Below are positions 30,717 through 39,681 of a stretch of 64,000 nucleotides of DNA, in pieces. The notes below the pieces were generated by a model that saw nothing but the letters and a program-made list of their open reading frames with translations, was not told the DNA's origin and did no database searches. The number at the start of each line of letters is the position of its first letter. Position 1 is the stretch's first letter. A program made the position numbers and the translations under genes. The DNA is from Dyella ginsengisoli LA-4 (GTDB lineage: Bacteria; Pseudomonadota; Gammaproteobacteria; Xanthomonadales; Rhodanobacteraceae), in contig NZ_AMSF01000005.1 of assembly GCF_000334915.1 (NCBI RefSeq), positions 59,054-123,053 on the forward strand, written 5' to 3'.

Positions 30717-31286
30717 TCACATCGGCAGGGCGAGGTGGCCCAGCCACAGCGCGAGCGATCCGAGTGCGCCGCCGATGCCGATCGCGGCCAGCACGTCGCT
30801 GGGGTAGTGCAGGCCGAGGATCACCCGCGAGGCGGCGACCAGTGCGGTGAACGGCAGCAGCAGCGGCGCCAGCATCGGATACCAGGCCAGCGCCACCACG
30901 GTGAAGCCCACCGCCTGCAGCGTGTGGCCGGAGGGGAAGCTGAATTCGTCCAGCGGCGGCACGTGGGCGATCACGCCGGGGCAGGCGCGGAACGGGCGCG
31001 GGCGACGGGTCCAGCGCTTGAGCAGGCGGTACAGCAGCAGCGCGCTCAGTCCGGTGAGCGCCATGTGCGAGGCGGCGGTCAGCCCGCGCAGCCCATCCAG
31101 CAGCGCCAGCGATGCCATCAGGGCATACCAGAACACTCCATCGCCCAGGCGGCTGATCGCACCGAAGAACACGCCCACCGCGCGGCGCCCGCCCCAGCGG
31201 TTGGCGGCCACGCACATGCGGCGGTCGATCGCGAAGCGCGGTCCCAGGGAAAGCTCAGGCGTGGACAGCGGCGGCAGGCGGGACAT
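30717..31286 (-). CDS. PAP2-family membrane phosphatase
   Basis: Integral-membrane phosphatidic-acid phosphatase type 2 protein, 189 residues. The three active-site motifs are present: KRWTRRPRP, PSGHT (in FSFPSGHTLQAVGF) and SRVILGLHYPSD. It likely removes phosphate from a lipid such as undecaprenyl pyrophosphate or lysophosphatidate at the periplasmic face. The start at 31286 overlaps the end of the glycosyltransferase gene by 32 bases, so both are read from one transcript. An internal ATG at 31217 would avoid the overlap but shorten the N-terminus. Confidence 0.9.
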   Translation of the reverse strand: MSRLPPLSTPELSLGPRFAIDRRMCVAANRWGGRRAVGVFFGAISRLGDGVFWYALMASLALLDGLRGLTAASHMALTGLSALLLYRLLKRWTRRPRPFRACPGVIAHVPPLDEFSFPSGHTLQAVGFTVVALAWYPMLAPLLLPFTALVAASRVILGLHYPSDVLAAIGIGGALGSLALWLGHLALPM

Positions 31287-32415
31287 GGCGCTTCTCCTCG
31301 GCGAGCTGCATCAGCAGGGATTCGAAATCGCGGATCACCGCGTCCGGCGACAGTGCGGCCACGCTGGTCTGGGCGGCGCGGCCCATGTGGCGGATCAGGC
31401 TGGGGTTGCTGCCCAGGGTGATCACCGACTCGATGAACCTCGGCTCGTTGTCCGGCTCGATCACGTAGCCGTTGTGGCCGTCGGTCATGTGTTCGCGCGC
31501 GGCGCCTTCGCGGTAGGCCACCACCGGCACACCGGCGGCCAGCGACTCGAGGATCACGTTGCCGAAGGTCTCGCTCAGGCTGGGAAAGGCGAACAGGTCC
31601 GCGCTGGCCACGTGCCGCGCCAGCGATTCGCCGCGCTGCATGCCGGCGAAGATGAAATCCGGGTTCGCTTCCTGCAGCGCCGTGCGCTCGGGGCCATCGC
31701 CGACCCACACATAGCGGGCTTCGGGTACCTGCTGCTGCAGCGCGCGGAACGCCCGCACGGCGAGCTCAAGGTTCTTCTCCGCGGCGATGCGTCCGACGTA
31801 GAGCATCACCGGCGCATGGCCTTCCGCGCCCCACTGCAGGCGCAGCGCCGGGTCGCGGTATTGCGGATGAAACAGCCGGGTGTCGACGGCGCGGCGCAGG
31901 ATGCGCGCGTTGGCCACGCCCATGTCGTTGAGTTCCCGCCGCAGCGCCTCGGTCGGTACCAGCGTGGCGCCGCCGCGGTTGTGGAAGCGTCTCAGGTAGC
32001 CACGTACCGCCTCGGTCAGGAAGCCGACTCCGTAGTGCGCGGCGTAGGTGTCGAAGCGGGTATGGAAGCCGGTGGCGACCGGCAGGTCGAGCTGTTGTGC
32101 CGCGCGCATGGCCGACCACCCCAGGGGGCCTTCCGTGGCCACGTAGATGGCATCCGGCCTCAAGCGGTTCCAGCGGCGTCGCAGCATCCGACCGGCGGGC
32201 AACCCGAAGCGAAGGCCCGGGTAGCGCGGCAGCGAGGCGCCGCGAGTCTCCACCGGCAGCGTGCCCGGTTCGTCGACGAACGGCTGCGGCTGCCGCGGGC
32301 GGATCACCTCGATCGAGTGCCCCAGCGACGCGAGTCCGGCGGCAAGGCTGTGTACGGTCAGCGCGACGCCGTTGATCTCGGGCGGATAGGTTTCGGTGAC
32401 GATGCCGATACGCAT
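31255..32415 (-). CDS. glycosyltransferase (GT-B fold, GT4-like)
   Basis: A 386-residue GT-B glycosyltransferase, predicted to sit at the cytoplasmic face of the membrane. The N-terminal fold starts IGIVTETYPPEINGVALTV. The C-terminal nucleotide-sugar domain has VMLYVGRIAAEKNLELAVRA and the EX7E-type block FPSLSETFGNVILESLAAG. Similar proteins mannosylate or glucosylate lipids (mannosyl- or sulfoquinovosyl-diacylglycerol type). Coupling to a PAP2 phosphatase supports a lipid substrate, which is inference. The start at 32415 (MRIGIVTE) was chosen by homology over upstream in-frame ATGs. Confidence 0.9.
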   Translation of the reverse strand: MRIGIVTETYPPEINGVALTVHSLAAGLASLGHSIEVIRPRQPQPFVDEPGTLPVETRGASLPRYPGLRFGLPAGRMLRRRWNRLRPDAIYVATEGPLGWSAMRAAQQLDLPVATGFHTRFDTYAAHYGVGFLTEAVRGYLRRFHNRGGATLVPTEALRRELNDMGVANARILRRAVDTRLFHPQYRDPALRLQWGAEGHAPVMLYVGRIAAEKNLELAVRAFRALQQQVPEARYVWVGDGPERTALQEANPDFIFAGMQRGESLARHVASADLFAFPSLSETFGNVILESLAAGVPVVAYREGAAREHMTDGHNGYVIEPDNEPRFIESVITLGSNPSLIRHMGRAAQTSVAALSPDAVIRDFESLLMQLAEEKRHVPPAAAVHA

Positions 32416-32561
32416 GGCGTGCCTCTGTCTGGCTTGACATAGCGTGGTCAGGCGAGGTTTCGGCGGCATGGCGCGGTTGTGACGTCCCGGTGACGCCCCG
32501 GAAGGGCTAATATCGGGCCGGTGCCCGCCGTCCCCACGTGCGCGAGGCACAGGAGGTCGCC

Positions 32562-32897
32562 ATGAAGCCGATGTTGCTGTTTCTCGGATGGGCCCTGCCG
32601 ATGGGCTGCCTCGCCGCCGCCGTGCCGCCGCAGCGCGAGGACGTCGGCTTCGTCGGCCCCGACAAGGTGTCGGCGAGGACGCACCGCCCGCTGTTCGAGG
32701 TGCGCTACGAGCTGGTCAGCGCGATTCCTTCCAGGCGTCCGGAGCCCTTGCCGCAGATCGACATGGGCAGCGCGAAGCCTGCCATCCACCCGTTGTCGCT
32801 GGACGTTCCGGGCGGGATTGCGGTGGGAGGGCAGTTCCACAATCCCAACATGGAGCTGTGCCGCGGCTGGGGTTGCGAAGCGCAGCCGCGCCGCTGA
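32562..32897 (+). CDS. small exported protein, unknown
   Basis: A 111-residue protein with a signal peptide (MKPMLLFLGWALPMGCLAAA) and a perfect AGGAGG ribosome-binding site seven bases before the ATG. The mature part has no recognised domain. It is Pro/Arg-rich and ends with a possible disulfide pair (CRGWGC). A lipobox reading of MGCLAA is weak. It is divergent from the glycosyltransferase gene and convergent with the barrel-like protein downstream. Confidence 0.75.
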   Translation: MKPMLLFLGWALPMGCLAAAVPPQREDVGFVGPDKVSARTHRPLFEVRYELVSAIPSRRPEPLPQIDMGSAKPAIHPLSLDVPGGIAVGGQFHNPNMELCRGWGCEAQPRR

Positions 32898-32909
32898 AGT
32901 CCGGCCGGC

Positions 32910-33704
32910 TCAGTCGCCGAAGTAGTACGACGCGCCGAGGTTGGCCTGCCAGCGTGACGCGCTGCCCGCCAGCCGGTGGTTGAAGCCGGCGTCGAGCTGC
33001 AGGCGTGGAGTGGCCATCCATGCGAGGCCAGCGCCGGCGAGCTGCCCGGCTTGCGCATGGCTCGGATGCAGCGTCGCCAGTTGCAGGTAGGCGCTCAGTG
33101 TCGGCGTGACCGACACGGTGTCGCTGAGCGCCAGCGTGCTGCTGTCGCCTGCGGCACGCGCATCGGCGAGATACAGCCCCAGCGACTGCCTTGCTCCCGC
33201 CTGCCGGTTCACTTCCAGTCCGAGCATGTACTGGCGGCGGTCGGCCCGGAACGCGCGACTGCCGTCGGTGAATGTCATGCTGCCGAGGAGGCCCCAGCTC
33301 CACGCCGGGTTGCCGGCCGGCAGCGCGAACTTGAGGCCCAGGCTGCTGCTGCCGCGGCCGTACAGGTCGCCGCCGGGCGTGGCCAGCCGGTTCCACGGCG
33401 TGCTGCCCAGCTGCAGTTCCAGCGGTCCGCCCAGGCCCAGGCGGAGCAGGGTGTCGGCGCTGTACAGGCGGGTGGTCGTGGCGCCGTCGCGGTCTTCGCT
33501 GACATCCGGCAGGCCTTGTTCGATGGTGAACGCACCGGCATCCAGGACCGCGGGGGCAAAGCCCATGCCCGGTCGGTCGTAGCCGGGGTTGCGGGTCTGT
33601 GCGTGCGCCAACCCGAGTCCGGCCGTGGCGGCCAGCGCGATCGCCCAGGACGCGGACCGGCACGACGGGCCGGATGGTCTAAAATGGAACGTTCCCTTTC
33701 GCAT
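32910..33704 (-). CDS. predicted outer-membrane beta-barrel protein, transporter-like
   Basis: A 264-residue exported protein with a signal peptide ending GLGLAHAQ. The mature part alternates polar and apolar residues with many Gly/aromatic strand ends ([35 protein letters not shown]), as in a small outer-membrane barrel. It resembles the putative MetA-pathway phenol-degradation transporter family, but that name says little about function. It is divergent from gltX with only 14 bases between the start codons, so the promoters must overlap each other's coding starts. Confidence 0.75.
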   Translation of the reverse strand: MRKGTFHFRPSGPSCRSASWAIALAATAGLGLAHAQTRNPGYDRPGMGFAPAVLDAGAFTIEQGLPDVSEDRDGATTTRLYSADTLLRLGLGGPLELQLGSTPWNRLATPGGDLYGRGSSSLGLKFALPAGNPAWSWGLLGSMTFTDGSRAFRADRRQYMLGLEVNRQAGARQSLGLYLADARAAGDSSTLALSDTVSVTPTLSAYLQLATLHPSHAQAGQLAGAGLAWMATPRLQLDAGFNHRLAGSASRWQANLGASYYFGD

Positions 33705-33718
33705 CGCGCCAGTATCCC

Positions 33719-35119
33719 ATGACCGTCCGCACCCGCTTCGCCCCCAGTCCCACCGGCTTCCTGCACATCGGCGGCGCGCGCACCGCGCTGTACTGCTGGC
33801 TGGAGGCGCGTCGTCGCGGCGGCGAGTTCGTGCTGCGCATCGAGGACACCGATCGCGAGCGCTCCACCGACGCGGCCGTGCAGGCGATCCTCGACGCCAT
33901 TCACTGGCTCGACCTGGATGCCGACGAGGCGCCGGTCTACCAGACCCATCGGCTGGCCCGCTACAAGGAGGTCGCCGACAAGCTGCTGGCCGAGGGCAAG
34001 GCCTACTACGCCTACGAGTCGAAGGACGAGATCGAGGCGATGCGCGAGGCGGCCATGGCGAAGGGCGAGAAGCCCCGCTACAACGGCTACTACCGCGATC
34101 GCAACGAACCGTACCGCGACGATCCGAACCGGGTGATCCGCTTCAGGAATCCCGCCGAGGGTTCGGTGGTGTTCGAGGACAAGGTCAAGGGGCGCATCGA
34201 GATCGCCAACAGCGAGCTGGACGACCTGGTGATCTTCCGCTCCGACGGCTGGCCGACCTACAACTTCGCCGTGGTGGTGGATGACATCGACATGGGCATC
34301 ACCGAGGTGATCCGCGGCGACGACCACGTCAACAACACCCCGCGCCAGATCAACATCTACCACGCGCTGGGCGCGCCGGTGCCGGAGTTCGCCCACCTGC
34401 CGATGATCCTCGACCACGAGGGCAGGAAGCTCTCCAAGCGCACCAACTCGGTCAGCGTGATGGAGTACCGCAGCGACGGCTACCTGCCGCACGCGCTGCT
34501 CAACTACCTGGTGCGCCTCGGCTGGTCGCACGGCGACCAGGAGATCTTCTCGCGCGAGGAGATGGTGAAGCTGTTCGACATCGCCGACGTCAACAAGGCC
34601 GCCTCGCGCTTCGACACCGAAAAGCTGAAGTGGCTGAACCAGCACTACCTGAAGACCGACGATCCGCAGGCGATCGCGCCGGAATTCGAGTGGCACCTGC
34701 GCCAGGCGGGACTGGATCCGGCGAAGGGGCCGGCCGCGGCCGACCTCATCGTCGCCCTGCGCGACCGCGTGCAGACGCTGAAGGAGATGGCCGAGCGCGC
34801 GGCGATCTGGTTCGGTCCGATCACCGAGTGGGACGAGAAGGCCGTCGCCAAGCACCTGAAGAACGACAGTGCGGTCGCCGTGCTGACCGAGGCGAAGGCG
34901 CAGTTGGCCGACTGCGCGTGGAAGCCCGAGCCGATCCATGCGGTGATCGAGCAGGTGGCGGCGAAGCTCGAGTTGGGCATGGGCAAGGTGGCCCAGCCGC
35001 TGCGCGTGGCGATGACCGGTACCCAGGTGTCGCCGTCGATCGACCACACCATCTACCTGGCTGGCCGCGACGTGGCGCTCGAGCGCATCGACGCCGCAAT
35101 CGCCCGCGCGCAGGGTTGA
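33719..35119 (+). CDS. gltX: glutamyl-tRNA synthetase
   Basis: Class I aminoacyl-tRNA synthetase charging tRNA-Glu; 466 residues. The ATP motifs are HIGG ([16 protein letters not shown]) and KLSKR (in GRKLSKRTN), the usual KMSKS variant. The C-terminal anticodon-binding part closes the protein. The four-Cys zinc knuckle seen in E. coli GltX is absent in the expected region, as in many GltX1 forms. The start at 33719 ([13 protein letters not shown]) is canonical. Confidence 0.97.
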   Translation: MTVRTRFAPSPTGFLHIGGARTALYCWLEARRRGGEFVLRIEDTDRERSTDAAVQAILDAIHWLDLDADEAPVYQTHRLARYKEVADKLLAEGKAYYAYESKDEIEAMREAAMAKGEKPRYNGYYRDRNEPYRDDPNRVIRFRNPAEGSVVFEDKVKGRIEIANSELDDLVIFRSDGWPTYNFAVVVDDIDMGITEVIRGDDHVNNTPRQINIYHALGAPVPEFAHLPMILDHEGRKLSKRTNSVSVMEYRSDGYLPHALLNYLVRLGWSHGDQEIFSREEMVKLFDIADVNKAASRFDTEKLKWLNQHYLKTDDPQAIAPEFEWHLRQAGLDPAKGPAAADLIVALRDRVQTLKEMAERAAIWFGPITEWDEKAVAKHLKNDSAVAVLTEAKAQLADCAWKPEPIHAVIEQVAAKLELGMGKVAQPLRVAMTGTQVSPSIDHTIYLAGRDVALERIDAAIARAQG

Positions 35120-35155
35120 TCGGCCGCGCCATGCATCGTCGCCCCGGCCATCGGC

Positions 35156-35446
35156 ATGGATGAATTGCTGGCCAAGGCGACGCAGGGCGTGGATCTGGAT
35201 GCGCCGGGCGCGTTCTGGCACGTCTTTGCCAACCTGATGGCGTTGGTGCCTTGGGCCGCGTTGACCTGGTGGAGCCTGTTCTTCGTCGCGGTCGGTGCCG
35301 CGCTGGGATGGTGGCGCGGACGCACCGGCGCGGGCGTGGTCTGGGCACTGCTGCTCGGACCGGTCGGTTGGTGGGTGGTCTGGCGCCTGCCGCCACCCTC
35401 GGCCAGCCGTCCGCCGCCGTTGCCACCACGACGTCCGTCGCGCTGA
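35156..35446 (+). CDS. small membrane protein, unknown
   Basis: A 96-residue protein with two predicted membrane helices (about 22-50 and 58-78, Trp-rich: WAALTWWSLFFVAVGAALGWW and WALLLGPVGWWVVW) and a Pro/Arg-rich tail. It starts 37 bases after gltX and precedes the Fur-family gene. No family is recognised. The helix spacing is like small membrane-modulator proteins, but nothing more can be said. Confidence 0.65.
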   Translation: MDELLAKATQGVDLDAPGAFWHVFANLMALVPWAALTWWSLFFVAVGAALGWWRGRTGAGVVWALLLGPVGWWVVWRLPPPSASRPPPLPPRRPSR

Positions 35447-35515
35447 TCCGTACGAACTTTCGTTCCTGCCGTTCGCCCCCATCTGGCGGTATCGGGTGCC
35501 GGTGGTGCCCGATGT

Positions 35516-36019
35516 ATGATCCCGATCGAGGTGAACCCATTGAGCAAGCAGGCAGCGGGCAAGTTCCACACGCACCACGAGGAGACCCCGCAGGGTTTTG
35601 TCGAGGCGGTTTCGCACGCCAGCGAGGAGCGCGGCCTGCGGCTGACGCCGCTGCGCAAGGAAGTGCTGGAACTGGTGGCCGCAGCAGGCAAGCCGGTCAA
35701 GGCCTACGACCTGCTCGACCAGCTGCGCGAGCATCACGGCAATGCGGCACCGCCCACGGTTTACCGCGCGCTGGATTTCCTGCTCGAGCAGGGCTTCATC
35801 CACAAGCTCGAATCGGTCAACGCGTTCGTATCCTGCCACCATCCGGCCGAGGCGCATCAGGTGCCGTTCCTGATCTGCGATGTCTGCTCCAGCGCGCAGG
35901 AAGTGTGCGACGAACGGGTCGCGGCACTGATCGAGGCGCAGGCCGAGAGTTTCGGCTTCCGGCCGCAGGCGCAGACGCTGGAAGTGCACGGCGTGTGTCG
36001 CAACTGCCGCAAGGACTGA
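35516..36019 (+). CDS. zur: Fur-family regulator, zinc uptake regulator Zur type
   Basis: A metal-dependent repressor of 167 residues. The winged helix includes LTPLRKEVLELVAAAGKPVKAYDLL and PPTVYRALDFLLEQG. Metal ligands are seen in FVSCHHPAEAHQ, LICDVCSSAQEVCDE and the C-terminal CRNC. Zur is preferred over Fur because the next gene has a TGTTATA-type operator and because Fur proteins end differently. Two starts are possible: ATG at 35516 (used here) or TTG at 35540, which has the better ribosome-binding site (GAGGTGA, five bases away). Confidence 0.88.
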   Translation: MIPIEVNPLSKQAAGKFHTHHEETPQGFVEAVSHASEERGLRLTPLRKEVLELVAAAGKPVKAYDLLDQLREHHGNAAPPTVYRALDFLLEQGFIHKLESVNAFVSCHHPAEAHQVPFLICDVCSSAQEVCDERVAALIEAQAESFGFRPQAQTLEVHGVCRNCRKD

Positions 36020-36062
36020 ACCGACCCACGCGAGCCGTCGGCTTCGGGTTGGCAAGTGGCAG

Positions 36063-36077
36063 TGTTATAAAGTAACA
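36063..36077. promoter_or_regulatory. Zur-box-like operator before the MerC-domain gene
   Basis: TGTTATAAAGTAACA is a near-palindrome: TGTTA and TAACA arms around a five-base centre. It matches the gammaproteobacterial Zur consensus core (TGTTATA-N-TATAACA) in both half-sites. It lies 52 bases before the MerC-domain start and 44 bases after the zur stop. It predicts that this membrane protein is repressed when zinc is plentiful. Confidence 0.7.
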
Positions 36078-36128
36078 TCCTTGTCCAGACAGGCGGTCCT
36101 CCCCGCCGCCGTTGACTGGGGCGACCCC

Positions 36129-36557
36129 ATGCAACCCGAGCCTTCCGACAAATCCTTCTGGTGGCATGTGGCCGATCGCATCGGCGCCACGGCCTCGTTC
36201 CTCTGCGCGATCCACTGCGCCGCGTTGCCGTTCGTGCTGGCGATCCTGCCACTGGTGGGGCTGGAGTTTCTCGCCAGTCACACCTTCGAGCGCGGGTTCG
36301 TGATGTTCGCCAGTGCGCTGGCGCTGTTCAGCCTGGGCCGGGGCTACCGGCGTCACCGCATGCCGCAGCCACTGACGTTCGCGTTGCCGGGGCTGACCCT
36401 GCTGCTGCTCGGCGTGACCCTGGCCGAGGGGTATTCGATCGCGGTGCACAGCGTGCTGGTAACGATCGGCGGTCTGCTGCTGGCCTTCTCGCACTTCCTC
36501 AACCTGCGAGCCGACCGCCTGAACGGGCACATCCACGGCCCCACCTGCGTGCACTGA
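36129..36557 (+). CDS. MerC-domain membrane protein, probably zinc-regulated
   Basis: A 142-residue inner-membrane protein of the MerC family with four predicted helices. A metal-binding pair sits in the first helix (Cys26 and Cys30 in FLCAIHCAALP), and the C-terminus is His-rich (HIHGPTCVH). MerC moves mercury in mer operons, but there is no mer operon here. The Zur box just upstream and the neighbouring zur gene point instead to a zinc-related role, which is inference. The start at 36129 is preferred over an in-frame ATG at 36081 that overlaps the operator area. Confidence 0.86.
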   Translation: MQPEPSDKSFWWHVADRIGATASFLCAIHCAALPFVLAILPLVGLEFLASHTFERGFVMFASALALFSLGRGYRRHRMPQPLTFALPGLTLLLLGVTLAEGYSIAVHSVLVTIGGLLLAFSHFLNLRADRLNGHIHGPTCVH

Positions 36558-36646
36558 ACGGCGGCGCTGCGCCGTCTTGCGATTTGCAGGTCGGCTGCTA
36601 CGATGACCGGCCGTTCCAGTCATCAACGAATCATCGAGGAGTTCCC

Positions 36647-36808
36647 ATGGGTAAGGGCGATCGCAGGACCCGCCGCGGCAAGATCAATCGTGCCAGCTAC
36701 GGCAACAGCCGCGCTCATGGCGCCCAGCCGGCCGTGGCCGGCGGCAAGCCGACCGTGACCAAGCCGGCGGCGGCCAAGAAGGCGGCACCGAAGAAGAAGT
36801 CGGCCTGA
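36647..36808 (+). CDS. 30S ribosomal protein THX
   Basis: A 53-residue, highly basic protein with the THX signature MGKGDRRTRRGKI and GNSRA, followed by a Lys/Ala tail. THX is a small auxiliary protein of the 30S head. GAGG at 36637-36640 provides the ribosome-binding site. A perfect palindromic terminator follows 20 bases after the stop. The Lys/Ala extension (about 25 residues) is longer than in Thermus THX but common in this order. Confidence 0.88.
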   Translation: MGKGDRRTRRGKINRASYGNSRAHGAQPAVAGGKPTVTKPAAAKKAAPKKKSA

Positions 36809-36828
36809 GCGCACGCGCCAGGCGACAT

Positions 36829-36862
36829 CACGAAAAACCCCGCCGCGGCGGGGTTTTTCGTG
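36829..36862. terminator. perfect 34-base palindromic bidirectional terminator
   Basis: The sequence is its own reverse complement: CACGAAAAACCCCGCCG followed by CGGCGGGGTTTTTCGTG. With A-runs on the left and T-runs on the right it can end transcripts from both strands, serving THX (+) and hutI (-), whose stops lie on either side. Confidence 0.95.
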
Positions 36863-36870
36863 TCCGGCAT

Positions 36871-38097
36871 TCAGCCCGTGGCGCGACCGCCGACCCAGCG
36901 CTGGCCGAGCAGGTCGCCGCCGATCCAGTAGCAGAGTTCGGCCGGCTCCTGCACGCGCCACACGGCGAGATCCGCACGCTGTCCGGCGGCGAGCGTGCCG
37001 CGGTCGTCCAGTCCCAGCGCGCGGGCGGCGTGCACCGTGATGCCGCGCAGCGCCTCGTCCGGGGTCAGCCGGAACAGCGTGCAGGCCATGTTCGCCGCCA
37101 GCCGCAGCGACAGCAGTGGCGAGGTGCCAGGGTTGCAGTCGGTAGCCACGGCCAGCGGCACGCCGGCGGCGCGCAGACCGTCCACCGGCGGTAGCGTCGT
37201 CTCGCGCAGCGCGTAGAACGCGCCCGGCAGCAGCACCGCGACGGTGCCGGCGCCGGCCATCGCCTCGATGCCGGCGTCGTCCAGGTGTTCCAGATGGTCG
37301 GCCGACAGTCCGCCGAACTCCGCCACCAGCGCCGCGCCGCCCTGGTCGGACAGCTGCTCGGCGTGCAGCTTCACCGGCAGGTTCAGCGCGGTCGCCCGCT
37401 CGAACAGGCGACGGGTCTCTTCCGCGGTGAACGCAATCCGTTCGCAGAAGGCATCCACTGCATCGATCAGGCCTTCCTCCGCCAGCGCCGGCAGCCAGCG
37501 GTCGCAGACCTCGGTGACGTAGGCCGCGCGCCTTTCGCGGAATTCCGGCGGAACCGTGTGCAGGCCGAGAAAGCTGGTGCGCACGGTGACACCCAGCTCC
37601 TCGCCGAGGCGGCGCGCCACGCGCAGCATTTTCCGCTCGTCGTCCAGAGCCAGACCGTAGCCGGATTTGATTTCCAGCGTGGTGACGCCGTCGGCCAGCA
37701 GCGCGCGCGCGCGCATCGAGGCGCTGGCCAGCAGTTCATTCTCGCTGGCTGCGCGGGTGGCGGTCACGGTCGAGACGATGCCGCCTCCCGCCCGCGCGAT
37801 CGTCTCGTAGCTGGCGCCGTGCAGGCGCATGTCGAACTCGCGTGCGCGCTGTCCGCCGAACACCAGGTGGGTGTGGCAGTCGATCAGACCCGGCGTGACC
37901 AGCGCGCCGCCCAGGTCGATCGTCTCGACCGCCGGCGGGAGTACGCTCGAGGCCAGTTCCGCGCGTCGGCCCACCCAGGCGATGCGGTCCCCCGCGATCG
38001 CCAGCGCGCCGTCGTCGATCAGACCGAACGGCGCGTCCCCGGCGAATGTCGCCAGCCGGGCTCCGGTCAGCAGCACGTCCCAGCGCGGTGCGGTCAT
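36871..38097 (-). CDS. hutI: imidazolonepropionase
   Basis: Third step of histidine degradation, hydrolysing imidazolonepropionate to N-formimino-glutamate; 408 residues, amidohydrolase fold. The metal motif is [15 protein letters not shown], and further metal or substrate blocks are [16 protein letters not shown] and [10 protein letters not shown]. Its product fits HutF, encoded 3 kb away on the other strand. It is last in a minus-strand run after the CLC channel (16-base gap). The start at 38097 ([14 protein letters not shown]) is chosen by family alignment. Confidence 0.96.
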   Translation of the reverse strand: MTAPRWDVLLTGARLATFAGDAPFGLIDDGALAIAGDRIAWVGRRAELASSVLPPAVETIDLGGALVTPGLIDCHTHLVFGGQRAREFDMRLHGASYETIARAGGGIVSTVTATRAASENELLASASMRARALLADGVTTLEIKSGYGLALDDERKMLRVARRLGEELGVTVRTSFLGLHTVPPEFRERRAAYVTEVCDRWLPALAEEGLIDAVDAFCERIAFTAEETRRLFERATALNLPVKLHAEQLSDQGGAALVAEFGGLSADHLEHLDDAGIEAMAGAGTVAVLLPGAFYALRETTLPPVDGLRAAGVPLAVATDCNPGTSPLLSLRLAANMACTLFRLTPDEALRGITVHAARALGLDDRGTLAAGQRADLAVWRVQEPAELCYWIGGDLLGQRWVGGRATG

Positions 38098-38113
38098 CGC
38101 TGCGGCCTCCGGC

Positions 38114-39655
38114 TCAGTGGGCGTCGGGTGCGGTGTCGTTCGGTGGTGCCGTCGGCTCCTCGTAGTCGCGCGGAGCGGCTTGTTCGTCGTAGGCGCTGGT
38201 CTTGCCGGCAGGCATGGGTTCCTCGATCTCCAGGTCCTCGTGCGCAGTGGCGGGATCAGCGTCTCCACGCGCTTCTGCCTCGGCCTTGGCGGCAGCCTGG
38301 GCGGCGGCGGCATGCTGGCGCTCGAAGTCCTGCACCATGCGCTCTGCGAAATCCTTGTAGACCGGGGTCGGGCTGAAGATCGACGCAGCCGCGCGTGCCA
38401 GCAGGCAGGCGGCCATGATCGGGATCACCATGTCCTGGTTGTCGGTCAGCTCCATCGCGATCACTGCCGAGGTCAGCGGTGCGCCGGTCACGCCCGACAG
38501 GTAGGCGCTCATGCCCAGCAGCACCACCGCGCCGGCCGGCACGCCGGGCAGGAAGGTGGCGATGTTGTGGCCCAGTCCCGCACCGACGGCCAGCGCCGGC
38601 GAGAAGATGCCGCCCGGGATGCCGGCCCAGTACGACACCACGTTGGCCAGCAGCTTGGCGATGCCGAAGCCTTGGCCCGGGGTGGCCGCGGCTTCCTGCA
38701 CGAAGGCACGGGCCTGGTCGTAACCGGTGCCGTAGATGTTGTTGTGGGTGAGCACGCCAAGCACGGCCAGCGCCAGGCCGCAGCCGGCGGCGAACAGCAC
38801 CGGTGCGTGCGAGCGCAGCCGTCCGATGTAGGCCAGCGGGCCGCGGCGGCTGAGCAGGATCAGTCGCGCGAACAGGCCGCCGAGCAGGCCGCAGATGATG
38901 CCGGTGAGCAGCACCGCCAGCCAGGCATGACCCAGCGGCAGGCTCGCCTCGACTTCGCCGAAGTAGGCGTAGTTGCCCATGATGCCCAGCGAGACCACAC
39001 CGCCGACGATCACCGCGGTCAGCAGCAGACCGCTGAAGCGGTGCTCGAAGGTGCCGGCCAGTTCCTCGATGGCGAACACCACGCCGGCCAGCGGCGTGTT
39101 GAACGCCGCGGCGATACCCGCCGCACCACCGGCCAAGATGAAGCGCGAGGCCGCCTTCGGATCGGTGAAGCCGAAGCGCCGGCCCAGCGTGTAGAACAGG
39201 CCCGCACCCACGTGCACGGTCGGACCCTCGCGGCCGATCGAGGCACCGACGCCCAGCGCGATCAGGGTGAGCACCATCTTGCCGGCGGCGATCGGCAGCG
39301 CCAGCATTCGCGCGCGGAAGCCTTCGTCCTCGATGTGCAGCGTGCCGATCACCTGCGGGATACCGCTGCCGCGCGTGGCGCGCAGCTTGCCTTCGGTCAC
39401 CCAGGCGAGCCCGGCGAACACGATCGGCGTGAGGATCAGCGGGATCCACACGCCGTAGCCGAGCATCTGCTGGAACAGGTGGAACGACCAGTCGCTGGCC
39501 TTGGCGAACACGATCGCCGCCAGCGCCACCAGCACCGCGCCGATCCATAGCGCCAGGCGGCGCTTCCACTGGGCGGGGGCGAAGAATTCGTGGCCGAGCA
39601 GCGCCTGCAGGCGCGGGTTGGACGAGGTCGATGGAGGTGTTTGCTGGTCGGTCAT
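38114..39655 (-). CDS. CLC-family chloride channel / Cl-/H+ exchanger
   Basis: Inner-membrane CLC protein of 513 residues with roughly ten membrane helices. The chloride-filter motifs are GSGIP (96-100) and GREGP (141-145, with the gating Glu143). [14 protein letters not shown] carries the internal proton Glu expected for an exchanger. The closing Tyr-containing motif is replaced by [12 protein letters not shown]. An unusual 60-residue C-terminal tail rich in Ala, Glu and Asp follows the last helix, with no CBS domains. Placement between hutI and the nitrilase gene has no obvious metabolic reason. Confidence 0.92.
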   Translation of the reverse strand: MTDQQTPPSTSSNPRLQALLGHEFFAPAQWKRRLALWIGAVLVALAAIVFAKASDWSFHLFQQMLGYGVWIPLILTPIVFAGLAWVTEGKLRATRGSGIPQVIGTLHIEDEGFRARMLALPIAAGKMVLTLIALGVGASIGREGPTVHVGAGLFYTLGRRFGFTDPKAASRFILAGGAAGIAAAFNTPLAGVVFAIEELAGTFEHRFSGLLLTAVIVGGVVSLGIMGNYAYFGEVEASLPLGHAWLAVLLTGIICGLLGGLFARLILLSRRGPLAYIGRLRSHAPVLFAAGCGLALAVLGVLTHNNIYGTGYDQARAFVQEAAATPGQGFGIAKLLANVVSYWAGIPGGIFSPALAVGAGLGHNIATFLPGVPAGAVVLLGMSAYLSGVTGAPLTSAVIAMELTDNQDMVIPIMAACLLARAAASIFSPTPVYKDFAERMVQDFERQHAAAAQAAAKAEAEARGDADPATAHEDLEIEEPMPAGKTSAYDEQAAPRDYEEPTAPPNDTAPDAH

Positions 39656-39681
39656 GTCGTCGGGCAATGGAGGGAATTAGG

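Noticed and set aside
33275..36055. 926-codon minus-strand frame across the gltX-zur region
   Set aside because: Shadow of gltX and zur with no domain or ribosome-binding site.
36129..36557. Mercury-resistance locus
   Set aside because: Only a MerC-domain protein is present, with a Zur box; there is no merR, merT, merP or merA.
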